A stretch of 64,000 nt of DNA from an uncultured Caulobacterales bacterium (GCA_903862425.1 CAIOYC010000002.1:62001-126000), one strand, 5' to 3'. Shown: positions 27,955-36,913, counted from the first letter of the stretch. Numbers and translations: made by a program. The notes: generated by a model not told the origin, from the sequence alone.

Positions 27955-29054
27955 TTACCGTTCGCCTGGTTGGGCGAAGCCTCCACCGGGTGCACGGTAT
28001 CGCCATCAAGCAGGAAGACCCCGCCGGCAAGGGCGATGCGCGTGCCGATGGGCGGTCCATCGACCAGCTCAACCAGCCCCTGCGAGCGGCGACCGGTGCG
28101 GACCGGTACGCCGTGGACGTGGTTGTTATCGTCAACCTCCATCACCCGCGCCCCGTTGTCGTCGAAGTGAACAGCCGCCTCGGGCACGGCTTCCACCGTA
28201 TGGCCGCCGCCCTGGAAGGTGGCGCTGGCGAAGCCGCCAGGCCGCAGGTCCGGTCGCACCGGCAAGGCGATGCGAGCGTGCCCGAGCTTGGTCTGGGCGT
28301 CGACGCGCGGCGAGATGAAGCGCACCACGCCGTTCACCGTCTCGCCGGAGGGCAGCTTGACCTCGGCGCGGTCACCCACATGCACCTGGGCGAGGTCGGC
28401 CTCGTCCACTTCGGCGTCCATTTCCACCAGACCGTCGCGGGCGATACGATAGAGGGTCGTGCCCGGTGCGGACGTGTCGCCAGGGCGCGCTGTGCGCTCC
28501 AGCACCCGCCCAGCCACGGGGGCGGCAATAGTCATGCGCGCGTCGCGAGTCTTAAGGTCATTGAGCGCCGCGCGCGCCACGGCCACCTGAGCGTCGGCCG
28601 ACTTGGCGGCGAGACGGCGCTGCACGATCTGCTCTTCGGAGATGACGCCCTGATTATCCAGGCCTTTTACCCTGTCCGCCTCGGCCTTGGAGCGTTCGGC
28701 GGCGACCTGCTGCTGCTGGAGCGAGGCCTCCGCCTGGGCGATCTGCGCCTTGAGCAAGGTGTCGTCGAGCCGCGCCAGGGGCTGGCCCTTTTTCACCCAG
28801 TCGCCTTCGTCGGCGAGCACGGCGGAGACGCGATAGCCGGCCAACTCCGAGGCCACGCCCGCCTCTTCGCGGGAGACCAGCAGACCCGAAGCGGTCAGCC
28901 CCTGGCTCAACGCGTGGTTCTGGATGCGGGTGACCGTGACGGTAAGCGGCGCGGCGGCTGGCTTCTTCGCCTCGGGCTTGGCCCCGCAAGCCGAGAGCGC
29001 GAGCGCGGCGAGCGCCACGGCGGCCATCAGCCGGATTGGGTGTGAAACCGTCAT
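27951..29054 (-). CDS. RND efflux periplasmic adaptor (membrane-fusion lipoprotein)
   Basis: A 367-residue HlyD/AcrA-type adaptor. A lipoprotein signal ends in lipobox LSAC with Cys23. The order of domains is lipoyl half (VKKGQPLARLDDTLL), helical hairpin (about residues 95-150, QAEASLQQQQVAAERSKAEA), second lipoyl half (VAGRVLERTARPGDT), beta-barrel (ADLAQVHVGDRAEVKLPSGE) and membrane-proximal region. It links the RND transporter to the outer-membrane factor. It overlaps the transporter gene by four bases and is separated from the outer-membrane factor gene by two palindromic elements. Confidence 0.93.
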   Translation of the reverse strand: MTVSHPIRLMAAVALAALALSACGAKPEAKKPAAAPLTVTVTRIQNHALSQGLTASGLLVSREEAGVASELAGYRVSAVLADEGDWVKKGQPLARLDDTLLKAQIAQAEASLQQQQVAAERSKAEADRVKGLDNQGVISEEQIVQRRLAAKSADAQVAVARAALNDLKTRDARMTIAAPVAGRVLERTARPGDTSAPGTTLYRIARDGLVEMDAEVDEADLAQVHVGDRAEVKLPSGETVNGVVRFISPRVDAQTKLGHARIALPVRPDLRPGGFASATFQGGGHTVEAVPEAAVHFDDNGARVMEVDDNNHVHGVPVRTGRRSQGLVELVDGPPIGTRIALAGGVFLLDGDTVHPVEASPNQANGK

Positions 29055-29071
29055 CGCTTGGTCCCCTCGCC

Positions 29072-29144
29072 GGTGCGGCGATCCAGAAATTCGCCCACAG
29101 ATGATGGAAGTCGCGTTGCGAATTTCTGGATTCCGAGCCGCACC
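29072..29144. repeat. Palindromic element B in the efflux operon
   Basis: Inverted arms are 29081-29094 (ATCCAGAAATTCGC) and 29118-29131 (its perfect complement), extended outward by GGTGCGGC at 29072-29079 and its complement at 29137-29144. The two halves of each arm are separated by one base on the left and five on the right, a four-base asymmetry. It lies between the adaptor start and element A. The arm core GATCCAGAAATTCG is close to the core of element A (GAACCAGAAGTTCG), so the two are probably copies of one repeat family. Confidence 0.75.
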
Positions 29145-29158
29145 AAAAGCATAGTTTT

Positions 29159-29235
29159 CTAGTGTCCTTTTCGAACCAGAAGTTCGTCCCGCGTCTCATC
29201 CTTAATGCTGCCGAACTTCTGGTTCGGGACACTAG
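29159..29235. repeat. Palindromic element A (MITE/REP-like) at the end of the outer-membrane factor gene
   Basis: The outer arms CTAGTGTCC (29159-29167) and GGACACTAG (29227-29235) and the inner arms CGAACCAGAAGTTCG (29172-29186) and its complement (29212-29226) form a 24-pair dyad around a 25-base centre. The left side has four extra T bases (29168-29171) between the arm halves. CTAG at both ends could be a target site, as for some IS5-group elements. The element encodes the last 24 residues and the stop of the outer-membrane factor gene, implying insertion at that gene's 3' end. Confidence 0.75.
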
Positions 29236-30670
29236 CCGGCCATCCGCCACCCAGCGCCTTGAAGGTCGCCACCGCATCCACCAGCGAGGCGGTGGCGGCG
29301 GCGGTATAGGTGGCGCGCGTCTGGCGCCATAGCTGCTCGGCCTGGACCAGCGTGGTGGTGTCGGTAAGGCCGAGATCGTAGCCCTTGCGCGCCGCGTCAT
29401 AGGCGAAGCGCGACTTGTCGGTGGCGGTCTTGAGCAGGCCCACACGGAACTCGTCCGCCTGCAGCGTGGTCAGCCCCTTTTCCGCATCGCCATAGGCGGT
29501 CTGTACCGCCTTCTCATAGGCGATGACCGCCTGCTCGCCCCGTGCGCCCTGGGCCTTCACTTCAGCCAGCAGCTTGGGGATAGACAGGAATGGCACGGTG
29601 ACGCCGACGCCTGCCGCGCCTGTCGTGGTGATGGTGGTGAACTGGGCCTGCTGCTGGCTGTACTGATAGGACGGCTGCAGGGTGAAGGTGGGCAGGATGG
29701 CCAGCTTATCGAGCTTCAACCGGCCGGCGGCGGAGCGGACCCGCGCCTCGGCCTCGCGCACATCGGGTCGGCGAGCCAGAACATCGCCCGGAGCCGTAGC
29801 CGGGACAGCCGGCGGCGGCGCGGCAGCGGCCTCGATGGTCAGACTGGCCGACGGATCGGCGCCGCGCCCGATCAGCACCAGCAGCGAACGTATCGCCCCC
29901 TTGAGTAGGGCGTCGGTCTGGGCGGCCTGGGCGTCCAGGGCGATGGCGTCGGCTTCGAGCCGGGCCGAGTCCGCCGTTGTGCCGATGCCGATATCGGCCT
30001 TCTTGATGCCGACCTCGGCCAGCTGGCGCGCCAGACGGGCGTTGTCCTTCGCATCGGCCAGCTGGATGGCGAGGCCGCGCGCCTGGAACAGCTGGGTGGC
30101 CACGGCCGCGGCGAGGCTCATCCGTGTGGCCTCGTAATCGAAGCGCTGTGCGGCATAGTCGGCGCGCGCGGCCCGGATAGCGGTGAAGTCGCGGCCGAAC
30201 AGATCGAGCTCCCAGCTGACGTTCAAGCCGCCGCTGTAGAGCTTGTCGTTGCCGGCGTTGGAGAAGCCGACCAGGAATTGCTGCAGGATCGGATCGTTAA
30301 CGTTCTGATATTTGGTCGTCACGTGCTCCGCAGTGGCGGCGCCCTTGAAGTCGCCTTGAGGTAGGTAACCGAACACCACTTCACGGAAGTCTGCATTGGC
30401 CTCCTTGATCCGCGCCACGGCGCTTCTCGCGTCGGGGCTGGAGACCAGGGACTGCTCGATCAGGTCGGTGAGCTGGCCATCATTGAACAAGAGCCACCAG
30501 CGGTCCAAGGCCGACGCGTCCCCCGCTCCCTGCGCGCTCGCCGCCTCGAAACTGGTGGGAAGACGGGTGTCGGGCTTGGGCATGCGCGTATCGAGGGCGC
30601 AGCCGACCAGCATCGTCGCCAGAATGACAGGCGTGACGGCGCACAATCTTGAACGCACGGTACGTTGCAT
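29159..30670 (-). CDS. RND efflux outer-membrane factor (NodT/OprM family lipoprotein)
   Basis: A 503-residue TolC-like channel protein. The lipoprotein signal has lipobox LVGC with Cys24. Two copies of the outer-membrane efflux domain follow, with FNDGQLTDLIEQSLVSSPD, VSWELDLFGRD and LARRPDVREAEARVRSA as markers. The ATG at 30670 is chosen because it gives a proper lipoprotein signal. The normal protein appears to end near ALGGGWPA; the final 24 residues (from SVPNQKFG) are encoded by palindromic element A. It is the first gene of the efflux operon and is divergent from an MFS pump gene. Confidence 0.9.
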   Translation of the reverse strand: MQRTVRSRLCAVTPVILATMLVGCALDTRMPKPDTRLPTSFEAASAQGAGDASALDRWWLLFNDGQLTDLIEQSLVSSPDARSAVARIKEANADFREVVFGYLPQGDFKGAATAEHVTTKYQNVNDPILQQFLVGFSNAGNDKLYSGGLNVSWELDLFGRDFTAIRAARADYAAQRFDYEATRMSLAAAVATQLFQARGLAIQLADAKDNARLARQLAEVGIKKADIGIGTTADSARLEADAIALDAQAAQTDALLKGAIRSLLVLIGRGADPSASLTIEAAAAPPPAVPATAPGDVLARRPDVREAEARVRSAAGRLKLDKLAILPTFTLQPSYQYSQQQAQFTTITTTGAAGVGVTVPFLSIPKLLAEVKAQGARGEQAVIAYEKAVQTAYGDAEKGLTTLQADEFRVGLLKTATDKSRFAYDAARKGYDLGLTDTTTLVQAEQLWRQTRATYTAAATASLVDAVATFKALGGGWPASVPNQKFGSIKDETRDELLVRKGH

Positions 30671-30737
30671 ACCTGTCGGACGCCCTTTATTCCCCTTCCG
30701 AGCGAGGTGCGCCGATGCGCCAAAGTTTGCAACCCCT

Positions 30738-30785
30738 GCAATGTGAACATTGCTTAATCTGGCGCATTGCAGCGCAACATGTTGC
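30738..30785. promoter_or_regulatory. Dyad-symmetric sites between the divergent RND and MFS pump genes
   Basis: The 160-base region between the two pump starts holds two clear dyads: GCAATGT-GA-ACATTGC at 30738-30753 and the perfect palindrome GCAACATGTTGC at 30774-30785. An outer pair ATGCGCCA (30716-30723) / TGGCGCAT (30760-30767) surrounds the first. Such spaced dyads are typical operators of TetR- or MarR-type repressors of efflux genes. No regulator gene is adjacent, so the protein that binds is unknown. Confidence 0.5.
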
Positions 30786-30830
30786 TGCAAGAGCATGGAC
30801 CTTGGGCGCGACCCAGCCGATAGAGAGCCC

Positions 30831-32357
30831 ATGAAGGATGACGCCCTGCGCCCGGAGGGACCGGGCGAAAACCCCGCCGCCCAGCTTGCACCCGGCGGAT
30901 CCGAGACCGCTCCAGTCGAATCGAGCGTCGCTCCTGCGGCGGATCACGCGACGGAGGCCACGCCGACTCTGGGCGGCCTGTCGCGCCTGGCGCCCATCGC
31001 CATCGCCTCCGCACTATTCATGGAATTTATCGACTCCACCGCGTTGTCGACCGCGCTGCCGACGCTGGCGCGCGCCTTCCACGCCGACCCTATCCATTTG
31101 AAGCTGGCCCTCACCTCCTACCTCCTGGCCCTGGCGGTGATGGTGCCGGCAGGCGGATGGATCGCCGACCGCTATGGTGCGCGGCGGGTGTTCCTGTCGG
31201 CTATGGGTGTCTTCCTGCTCGGCTCGGTGTTGTGCGGCTTCTCGCACTCGCTGCCACAACTGGTGGCCGCCCGCATTATCCAGGGGACCGGCGGGGCGAT
31301 GATGGTGCCCGTGGGCCGGCTGATCATCGTCGGCTCGACGCCGAAGGCAAGGTTGGTCAGCGCCATGGCCTGGTTCACCACGCCGGCCCTGGTCGGACCG
31401 CTGATCGGACCGCCCCTCGCAGGCTTTGTGCTCGGCATCGCCGACTGGCCTTGGATTTTCTTCATCAACGTGCCTGTGGGCCTGCTGGGCATGGTCGCGG
31501 TCGCCAAGCTGGCTCCGAACATGCAGCGCCCGGACCCCGGACGGTTCGATACCCGGGGCTTTGTCCTATCTTCGATCGCCATCAGCGCTCTGGTGGTCGT
31601 GGCGGAGACCGCCGGCGTGGGCTTGCTGCCGTTGTGGATCGAGTTGGGGCTCGGCGTCGTGCTGATCGCTTCAGGCGCAGCCTTCCTGTGGCATTCGGCG
31701 CGGGCGCCGCGACCGATCCTCGACCTCAGCCTACTCAAACACCAGACCTATCGGGCCAGCCTGCTCGGCGGCACCCTGGTGCGCCTCGGCGTCGGCGCAA
31801 CTCCCTTCCTTCTTCCTCTGCTGCTGCAGGTGGCCATCGGCTGGAGCCCGGTGAAGGCGGGTTTGGTCACCATCGCCGGCGGCCTCGGCGCCCTCAGCGC
31901 CCGCACCATGACGCGCAAGGTAATCGCGCGGTTCGGGTTTAGGACCGTGCTTCTGTGGTCTGGTGTCGGCGCCGCGCTTGTGGCCGCCATCCCCGGCGTG
32001 TTCACCGCCGCGACGCCGCCTGTGCTGATGTTCGCCACGCTGTTCGTCAGCGGGATTGTCCGCTCGACCCAGTTCATCAGCGCCAACACGATCGCCTATG
32101 CCGACGTGCCTAATGAGGAGATAACGCGCGCCTCCACCCTGGCCTCGGTAGTGCAGCAGGTGGGGCTCAGCCTTGGGGTCAGCTTCGGCGCGCTGATGCT
32201 GGCGATCACGCGAGGCGGCAGCGGCGCACTGACGCCCGCCCGTTTCACCCTGCCCTTCCTGATGATCGGCGCATCGACCCTGCTCGCCCAGACCGTCTAT
32301 GTGGGCCTGAAGCGCGATGCCGGGTCGGAGATCAGCGGCCGGAAGGCTACCGCCTAG
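30831..32357 (+). CDS. MFS drug transporter, DHA2 (14-helix) type
   Basis: A transporter of about 508 residues with a 65-residue polar N-terminal tail followed by membrane helices. The DHA2 motifs are present: GGWIADRYGARRVFL (motif A) after helix 2, LVAARIIQGTGGAMMVPVGR (motif B region) and TTPALVGPLIGPPLAGFV (motif C). It would export drugs or toxic metabolites by proton antiport. The start at 30831 (MKDDALRP) is my choice; in-frame ATGs at 30795 and 30750 are possible but fall among the operator-like dyads. Divergent from the RND operon; its 3' end overlaps the convergent leucine dehydrogenase gene by 11 bases. Confidence 0.85.
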   Translation: MKDDALRPEGPGENPAAQLAPGGSETAPVESSVAPAADHATEATPTLGGLSRLAPIAIASALFMEFIDSTALSTALPTLARAFHADPIHLKLALTSYLLALAVMVPAGGWIADRYGARRVFLSAMGVFLLGSVLCGFSHSLPQLVAARIIQGTGGAMMVPVGRLIIVGSTPKARLVSAMAWFTTPALVGPLIGPPLAGFVLGIADWPWIFFINVPVGLLGMVAVAKLAPNMQRPDPGRFDTRGFVLSSIAISALVVVAETAGVGLLPLWIELGLGVVLIASGAAFLWHSARAPRPILDLSLLKHQTYRASLLGGTLVRLGVGATPFLLPLLLQVAIGWSPVKAGLVTIAGGLGALSARTMTRKVIARFGFRTVLLWSGVGAALVAAIPGVFTAATPPVLMFATLFVSGIVRSTQFISANTIAYADVPNEEITRASTLASVVQQVGLSLGVSFGALMLAITRGGSGALTPARFTLPFLMIGASTLLAQTVYVGLKRDAGSEISGRKATA

Positions 32358-33408
32358 CCGCCTCGATACGGTCGCGCGCAATCTCACCGGCGATCACGTG
32401 GGTGGGCCGCTTCTCGTCCACCGAGCGCTGGAACACCTCGTCCAGGGTCTCCATCAGGCGCGAAAGCTTGCCCTCGACCCAAACCGGATCGAAGGCAGCG
32501 CCGGCGTCGAGAGCGCGGATCTCGCCGGCCACATTGATGATACCGCCCCCGTTGATCACGTAATCCGGGGCGTAGATCAGGCCGCGGCGGTAGAGCTCTT
32601 CCCCCGCTTCCGGCGTGGCCAACTGGTTGTTGGCGCCGCCCGCGATCACCCGCCCTTGAAGGCGATCGAGATTGGCCAGGGTCACCGCGCCGCCGAGGGC
32701 GCAGGGCGCGAACACGTCCGCCTTGCTGTCGAAGATGGCGTCGGGCGCCACAACGGTCGCGCCAGTTCTGGCCGCCACCTCATCGAGCGCCGGCTGGTTC
32801 ACGTCGGTGATGATCAGCTTGGCCCCCGCCGCGTGCAGCTTCTCGGCCAGGAAGGCGCCCACATGGCCGACACCTTGGATCGCCACCGTGAGGCCGGAGA
32901 TGTCGCCGCCATAAGCGCGCTTGACGGCGAGCTTCAGCCCGCGAAACACGCCCTCCGCCGTCACCGGGCTGGGATCGCCCGAAGCGGCAGGGTGGCCGTC
33001 AAGGCCCGCCACGTACCTGGTGGTGCGGCGCGCCGCCTGCAGATCGGCCGGGGAGACGCCCACATCCTCCGCCGTCCAGTAGCGCCCACCGACAGCATCC
33101 ACCGCCCGGCCGAAGGCCTCGAACAAGGCCGGCGATTTCATGGTCTTGCTGTCGCCGATGATCACGGCCTTGCCGCCGCCGTGGTCGATGTCCGCCACGG
33201 CGTTCTTGTAGCTCATGGCGCGCGAGAGGCGCAGCGCATCCTCCATCGCGGCCTCGGCGGTGGGATAGGGCCACATGCGGCAACCGCCAGCGGCCGGGCC
33301 ACGCGCGGTGGAGTGTACGGCGATGATGGTCTTCAGCCCCGTGGCCTCGTCGTAGAAGGCGTTCACGCTCTCGTGCGCCTCGAAGGCGGGGGAATCGAAC
33401 AGGGTCAT
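32347..33408 (-). CDS. Leucine dehydrogenase-type Glu/Leu/Phe/Val dehydrogenase
   Basis: A 353-residue NAD-dependent amino-acid dehydrogenase that reversibly deaminates branched-chain amino acids in the cytoplasm. The active-site lysines of leucine dehydrogenase are at their standard positions, Lys68 (MSYKNAVADID) and Lys80 (HGGGKAVI). The NAD-binding glycine motif is VAIQGVGHVGAFLAE. The length fits leucine (rather than glutamate) dehydrogenases. It stands alone, convergent with the MFS gene. Preference for leucine, valine or phenylalanine is not decided by sequence alone. Confidence 0.88.
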   Translation of the reverse strand: MTLFDSPAFEAHESVNAFYDEATGLKTIIAVHSTARGPAAGGCRMWPYPTAEAAMEDALRLSRAMSYKNAVADIDHGGGKAVIIGDSKTMKSPALFEAFGRAVDAVGGRYWTAEDVGVSPADLQAARRTTRYVAGLDGHPAASGDPSPVTAEGVFRGLKLAVKRAYGGDISGLTVAIQGVGHVGAFLAEKLHAAGAKLIITDVNQPALDEVAARTGATVVAPDAIFDSKADVFAPCALGGAVTLANLDRLQGRVIAGGANNQLATPEAGEELYRRGLIYAPDYVINGGGIINVAGEIRALDAGAAFDPVWVEGKLSRLMETLDEVFQRSVDEKRPTHVIAGEIARDRIEAARR

Positions 33409-33486
33409 GAAGATAGGCTCGCCATCGCGGGGTCGCGGAAGGCGCGCGGGTTAGCCCCTCCCCGGCCCTAGTTCAACCCCGGCCCC

Positions 33487-33519
33487 GTCATCTGATCCTG
33501 TCATCTGATCTGTCATCTG
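33487..33519. repeat. Short tandem repeat, unit about 12 bp
   Basis: GTCATCTGATCCT, GTCATCTGATCT and GTCATCTG follow each other directly (33487-33499, 33500-33511, 33512-33519). The last copy includes the stop codon of the hydrolase gene. Its origin is probably slippage; a change in copy number would stay almost wholly outside the coding sequence. Confidence 0.7.
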
Positions 33520-34508
33520 GCCGCGTGGGGCACGCGCGGAGCGCTGGAGGGGAGTTGCGCCTTGGGGTCGCGCAGGAAGGCAAGGTCGTCGTCGAGCACA
33601 AGGTCGCGGTGCAGGTCGCGGTTCAGTATGTGCCAGCCCTCGCCATAGTAGGCTGTCCGCCCGCTGGCGCCCAGCTTGGCCACGGCATGCTCGGCCGCTT
33701 TCGCCGGGATGATCTGGTCGTGCGCGCCATACTGGTAGAGGGTCGGCAGGGTGATGCGCCCGATCCGGTCCTGGGCGTCCTGCATCAGGTTGACCAGGCC
33801 ATAGATGGCGTCGACCCGCGTACCGAATATGAGGTTCCGGTCGCGGGACATCTTGCGCAGGATGTCGATATTATCCGTCGCGCGGATCTTGCGAGTGAGC
33901 CAGGATGGCGGCTCCAGCACCGCGCCCGGCGTCACATGGGCCGTCAGCCAAAGGGCTACATTCTCGGGCAGGGATTGGTCTTGCCAACCCCAGACGGCGG
34001 GCGAGAGCAGGATCAGCCGATCGGCGTCGGGCGGCGCCGCAGAGGCGAAAGCGTTGATGGCCACCGCCCCACCCATGCTCTCCCCAGCCACGGCGAGGAC
34101 GGCCTTGGGGTGTCGGGCGCGGGCCAGAGCGCAGGCGGTGCGAAGGTCATCGACCATCAGCGCCTCACCGCCCCAAACGCCGCGATCCGCACCGCGCCCG
34201 AAGCCCCGCTGGTCATAGGCGTAGGTCGTGACGCCCCGCGCCGCCCAATAGGGTCCGGCCAGAGTGAAGGCTTCCGCATAGTCGTTCATGCCGTGCAAGG
34301 CGACAATCACAGCCCAAGGCTCGCCGCCGCCCCTGGCGGGCCACACCGTCATGGGCAGGCGCGCACCGTCGAAGCTGACCAGAGCATCGGGCTCCAATCT
34401 CGACCCGCCAAAGCCCGGCGGCGTCAGAAGCGGGTGCTGGCTCAACGGCGCGCAAGCCGAGACGGCCAGACCCGCGGACATACTACTGAGGAGGAGGCGT
34501 CGATTCAC
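33513..34508 (-). CDS. Alpha/beta hydrolase, lysophospholipase/monoacylglycerol-lipase-like lipoprotein
   Basis: A 331-residue protein with an N-terminal lipoprotein-like signal (SAGLAVSAC, Cys19). The alpha/beta-hydrolase fold shows the oxyanion block VALHGMNDYAEAF, the nucleophile elbow GESMGG with Ser144, a late acid in YQYGAHDQIIPAKAAE and the catalytic His in EGWHILNRD. The layout resembles monoglyceride lipases and lysophospholipase L2. It would act on acylglycerols or lysophospholipids at the envelope. The gene precedes a set of unrelated genes on the same strand; the tail carries the short tandem repeat. Confidence 0.85.
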   Translation of the reverse strand: MNRRLLLSSMSAGLAVSACAPLSQHPLLTPPGFGGSRLEPDALVSFDGARLPMTVWPARGGGEPWAVIVALHGMNDYAEAFTLAGPYWAARGVTTYAYDQRGFGRGADRGVWGGEALMVDDLRTACALARARHPKAVLAVAGESMGGAVAINAFASAAPPDADRLILLSPAVWGWQDQSLPENVALWLTAHVTPGAVLEPPSWLTRKIRATDNIDILRKMSRDRNLIFGTRVDAIYGLVNLMQDAQDRIGRITLPTLYQYGAHDQIIPAKAAEHAVAKLGASGRTAYYGEGWHILNRDLHRDLVLDDDLAFLRDPKAQLPSSAPRVPHAAR

Positions 34509-34548
34509 TGCGCCACCATGACAGCACGGGTTTGGCGAAGGTAGGGCG

Positions 34549-35115
34549 TCACGCCCTGGGAAACGGTTTGGACAGGAAACGCGAGCCTTTCAGGCCGAAG
34601 CGCCATGGCTGATCAACCGCCTTGGTTATACCGATGCGCGGACCGACGATGATATCTGGCGCCGTCTCGCGGGGATTGATCGCGAACGGCGGTTTTTCAA
34701 GATCGGCGCCGTTGTGCGCGATGGAGATGGCGAGCGCCTGGCAGAGCCTGCCTGGCCCGGCGCAGAGCAGCCTTAGCGGCGCCAGCCCACGTCGCTCACG
34801 CATGATTTCGATCCCCGCCGAAGGCTCGATGGCGCGAAGCAGCACCGCGCCAGCCCGCTTCCCGCAGGTGACGTTCACGCACCAGTGGATTCCGTAGGAG
34901 CGATAGACATAGGCGTGACCGGGCGGGCCGAACATCACCGCATTGCGCGGCGTCATCCCGTTGAAGCTGTGCGAGGCCGGATCGGTGGTGTCGTAGGCTT
35001 CGGTCTCGACGATCACGCCGCCGACATCATTATGCAGCAGGGTCGCGCCAATAAGGATGGAGGCGAGTTCAGCGGGTTCGAGAGTGAAATCGACCCCGCC
35101 CTTCGTCTCATTCAT
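34549..35115 (-). CDS. 3-methyladenine DNA glycosylase (AAG/MPG family)
   Basis: A 188-residue monofunctional DNA glycosylase that removes alkylated purines in base-excision repair. Family features are [20 protein letters not shown], with the catalytic Glu in the ETEAY block, [19 protein letters not shown] and [12 protein letters not shown]. Length is normal for bacterial AAG. The start at 35115 overlaps the DUF3253 gene by eight bases, so they are co-transcribed. Confidence 0.93.
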   Translation of the reverse strand: MNETKGGVDFTLEPAELASILIGATLLHNDVGGVIVETEAYDTTDPASHSFNGMTPRNAVMFGPPGHAYVYRSYGIHWCVNVTCGKRAGAVLLRAIEPSAGIEIMRERRGLAPLRLLCAGPGRLCQALAISIAHNGADLEKPPFAINPRETAPDIIVGPRIGITKAVDQPWRFGLKGSRFLSKPFPRA

Positions 35116-35380
35116 CGGCGGGATGATCTTCGGCGGGTGGAACCGCTCTACGCAGGCGATAGACGCCCTTGACGGGCTCGGCGGGATCCACCGGCTTGTT
35201 GTGGCGAAGGATTTCGACCTTGCCGATACGCGCTAGTCCCACGGCGGCAGCCTTGACCTGCGGCAATATCCGCCGCCACCGCTCCAGATCGATGGCCTTG
35301 GCCACCTGATCGGGCGGGACACTCTTGCCGTCCGGAACACTCGCCAGAGCGTCCAGAATGGCGTCCTCGACCGAGGCCAT
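35108..35380 (-). CDS. DUF3253-family protein
   Basis: A 90-residue winged-helix-like small protein of the DUF3253 family: [24 protein letters not shown], then [19 protein letters not shown] and the wing [16 protein letters not shown]. Biochemical function is not established for the family. Its 3' end overlaps the AAG glycosylase gene by eight bases, suggesting a link to DNA repair, which is inference. Confidence 0.8.
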   Translation of the reverse strand: MASVEDAILDALASVPDGKSVPPDQVAKAIDLERWRRILPQVKAAAVGLARIGKVEILRHNKPVDPAEPVKGVYRLRRAVPPAEDHPADE

Positions 35381-35395
35381 AGGCTTACTCCAATA

Positions 35396-36763
35396 CTAGT
35401 ACTCCAGGTGCAGCCGTCCCCCAAAGACGACCGCCGGACCACGGTCACGGTTATAAGCCGGATTTTTAATCCCCTGCACGTCGAAACTGATACGCACGTG
35501 CTCGATTGGGGCGAGGCTGTAATAGGCCTCGACAATCTGTTCATCGCCAGGATGTGGCAGTCGCCCATCGCCCACAAGGATGCCAAGCCCGCCTGCCGCG
35601 AGATAGGCCTTATGAATATCGGAGATGCCGTTATCGACCAGGGCCACCGCCACCGTGTCGTCCTTTCGCCCCCAACGTGTCCCCTTCAGCGAGACGCCCG
35701 TCGAAACACTCCGGTCGATGTCGGTATATTCGTAGGGCTCAATGTGACCGTCGGCGAGGCTCAAGCGTGCGAAGACGCCGAGGTCGTCGCTAAGCGGCTG
35801 CTCCAGGTTCACCACTCCGCCCGGACGAGAGCGGTAGCGCCGAACGAGGGTCGTGTCCGCAGGCTGACCCATGGCCTGCCCCCAAGCGATGGCGTCGGTG
35901 AAACTGGCCAGGCGCGCGCGCGACAGGAAGCCCGTGAGCTTGATCTTGCCCTCACGGCCCCAGAGTTTGTAGCGCCGCTCGATCTCGGCATCGTACTGGA
36001 ACTGCCAGAAGCCGTTGGTCAGCGACTTGCCGTTCGGAAAGCGCGATGTGTCGAACAAACCGCCGCGGAAGGTCCAGTCGCCCGTGCGCCACTCCGCCGC
36101 CACCGCGTAGGAATAGCCCCAGGCATCTGCGGCGTAGTCATAGGCGCCGCCGTCGATCAGCGACCAGTTCATAAAGTCGGTCTTCGGATCGTGCGCATAG
36201 GCGTTGTCGTCGAAGATGTCGGTGGCGTTGATCTTGCCGACGGTGATGGTCAGCCGGTCCTTGGTGGTCTCCCGCGCCAGATGGTTGGTGTCGGCCTCGA
36301 GCTTGTCAGACCCGCCGCCGAGATCGACGGTCCAGCGCATGAACAGGCGTTGGGTGCGGAAATAGGGGTGCAGCTTGCCGACCTTGGCCCCGTCCCCATT
36401 CACATAGCCCGCCGCGCCCAGGGTATCTGATGGGGCGATGCCCTGGTCCATCTCCGGGTTCCACCACAACTCCAGCCCATGGCTCATATCCGCGCCGAAA
36501 AAGCCGGTGATGTCGGTAGTCTCGTTGGTGTGGTTGCCGCCCTGCAGGCTTTGCGCTCCCTCATAGGGGGATTTGAAGGCCGGGTGATATTGCCAGATAT
36601 TGGTCAGCTGGCCATGCAGGGAGAACTGGCCGAACAGCAGGTCATCGCCGCCGCCCTGCTCTTTGTCCTGGCTTTGCGGTGCGGCGCTGGATCCGCCGGT
36701 CTGAGCCCGCACGCCAAAGGCGAGAGCTAGCACTCCCAACAAGGCGATCGCCGCCATCCGCAT
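35396..36763 (-). CDS. OprB-type carbohydrate porin
   Basis: A 455-residue outer-membrane protein with a signal peptide (cleavage after VRAQ). The mature part is rich in alternating beta-strand segments and aromatic residues and ends in the aromatic-terminated strand GGRLHLEY. Blocks FSLHGQLTNIWQYHPAFKSPYEG, TLGAAGYVNGDGAKVG and AFVYRQ-like strand endings match OprB/carbohydrate-selective porins. It would let sugars or other small solutes through the outer membrane. It lies 15 bases downstream of nothing on its own strand and ahead of DUF3253 by 15 bases, so it may lead a transcript into the DUF3253-AAG pair. Confidence 0.8.
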   Translation of the reverse strand: MRMAAIALLGVLALAFGVRAQTGGSSAAPQSQDKEQGGGDDLLFGQFSLHGQLTNIWQYHPAFKSPYEGAQSLQGGNHTNETTDITGFFGADMSHGLELWWNPEMDQGIAPSDTLGAAGYVNGDGAKVGKLHPYFRTQRLFMRWTVDLGGGSDKLEADTNHLARETTKDRLTITVGKINATDIFDDNAYAHDPKTDFMNWSLIDGGAYDYAADAWGYSYAVAAEWRTGDWTFRGGLFDTSRFPNGKSLTNGFWQFQYDAEIERRYKLWGREGKIKLTGFLSRARLASFTDAIAWGQAMGQPADTTLVRRYRSRPGGVVNLEQPLSDDLGVFARLSLADGHIEPYEYTDIDRSVSTGVSLKGTRWGRKDDTVAVALVDNGISDIHKAYLAAGGLGILVGDGRLPHPGDEQIVEAYYSLAPIEHVRISFDVQGIKNPAYNRDRGPAVVFGGRLHLEY

Positions 36764-36913
36764 GATCGCCCCTGCCCGTAGTCCTCAATCGGCTGGCCTA
36801 TGGCTCAGCCCAATTCATAAAGCAACGCCCATGAGCTAGTGGGCAGGTGCTGTCAAAAAACGATCATGGAATAGGTTATAACGTCTGGATTGCGGGTGAT
36901 TATTGTCTGCAGA

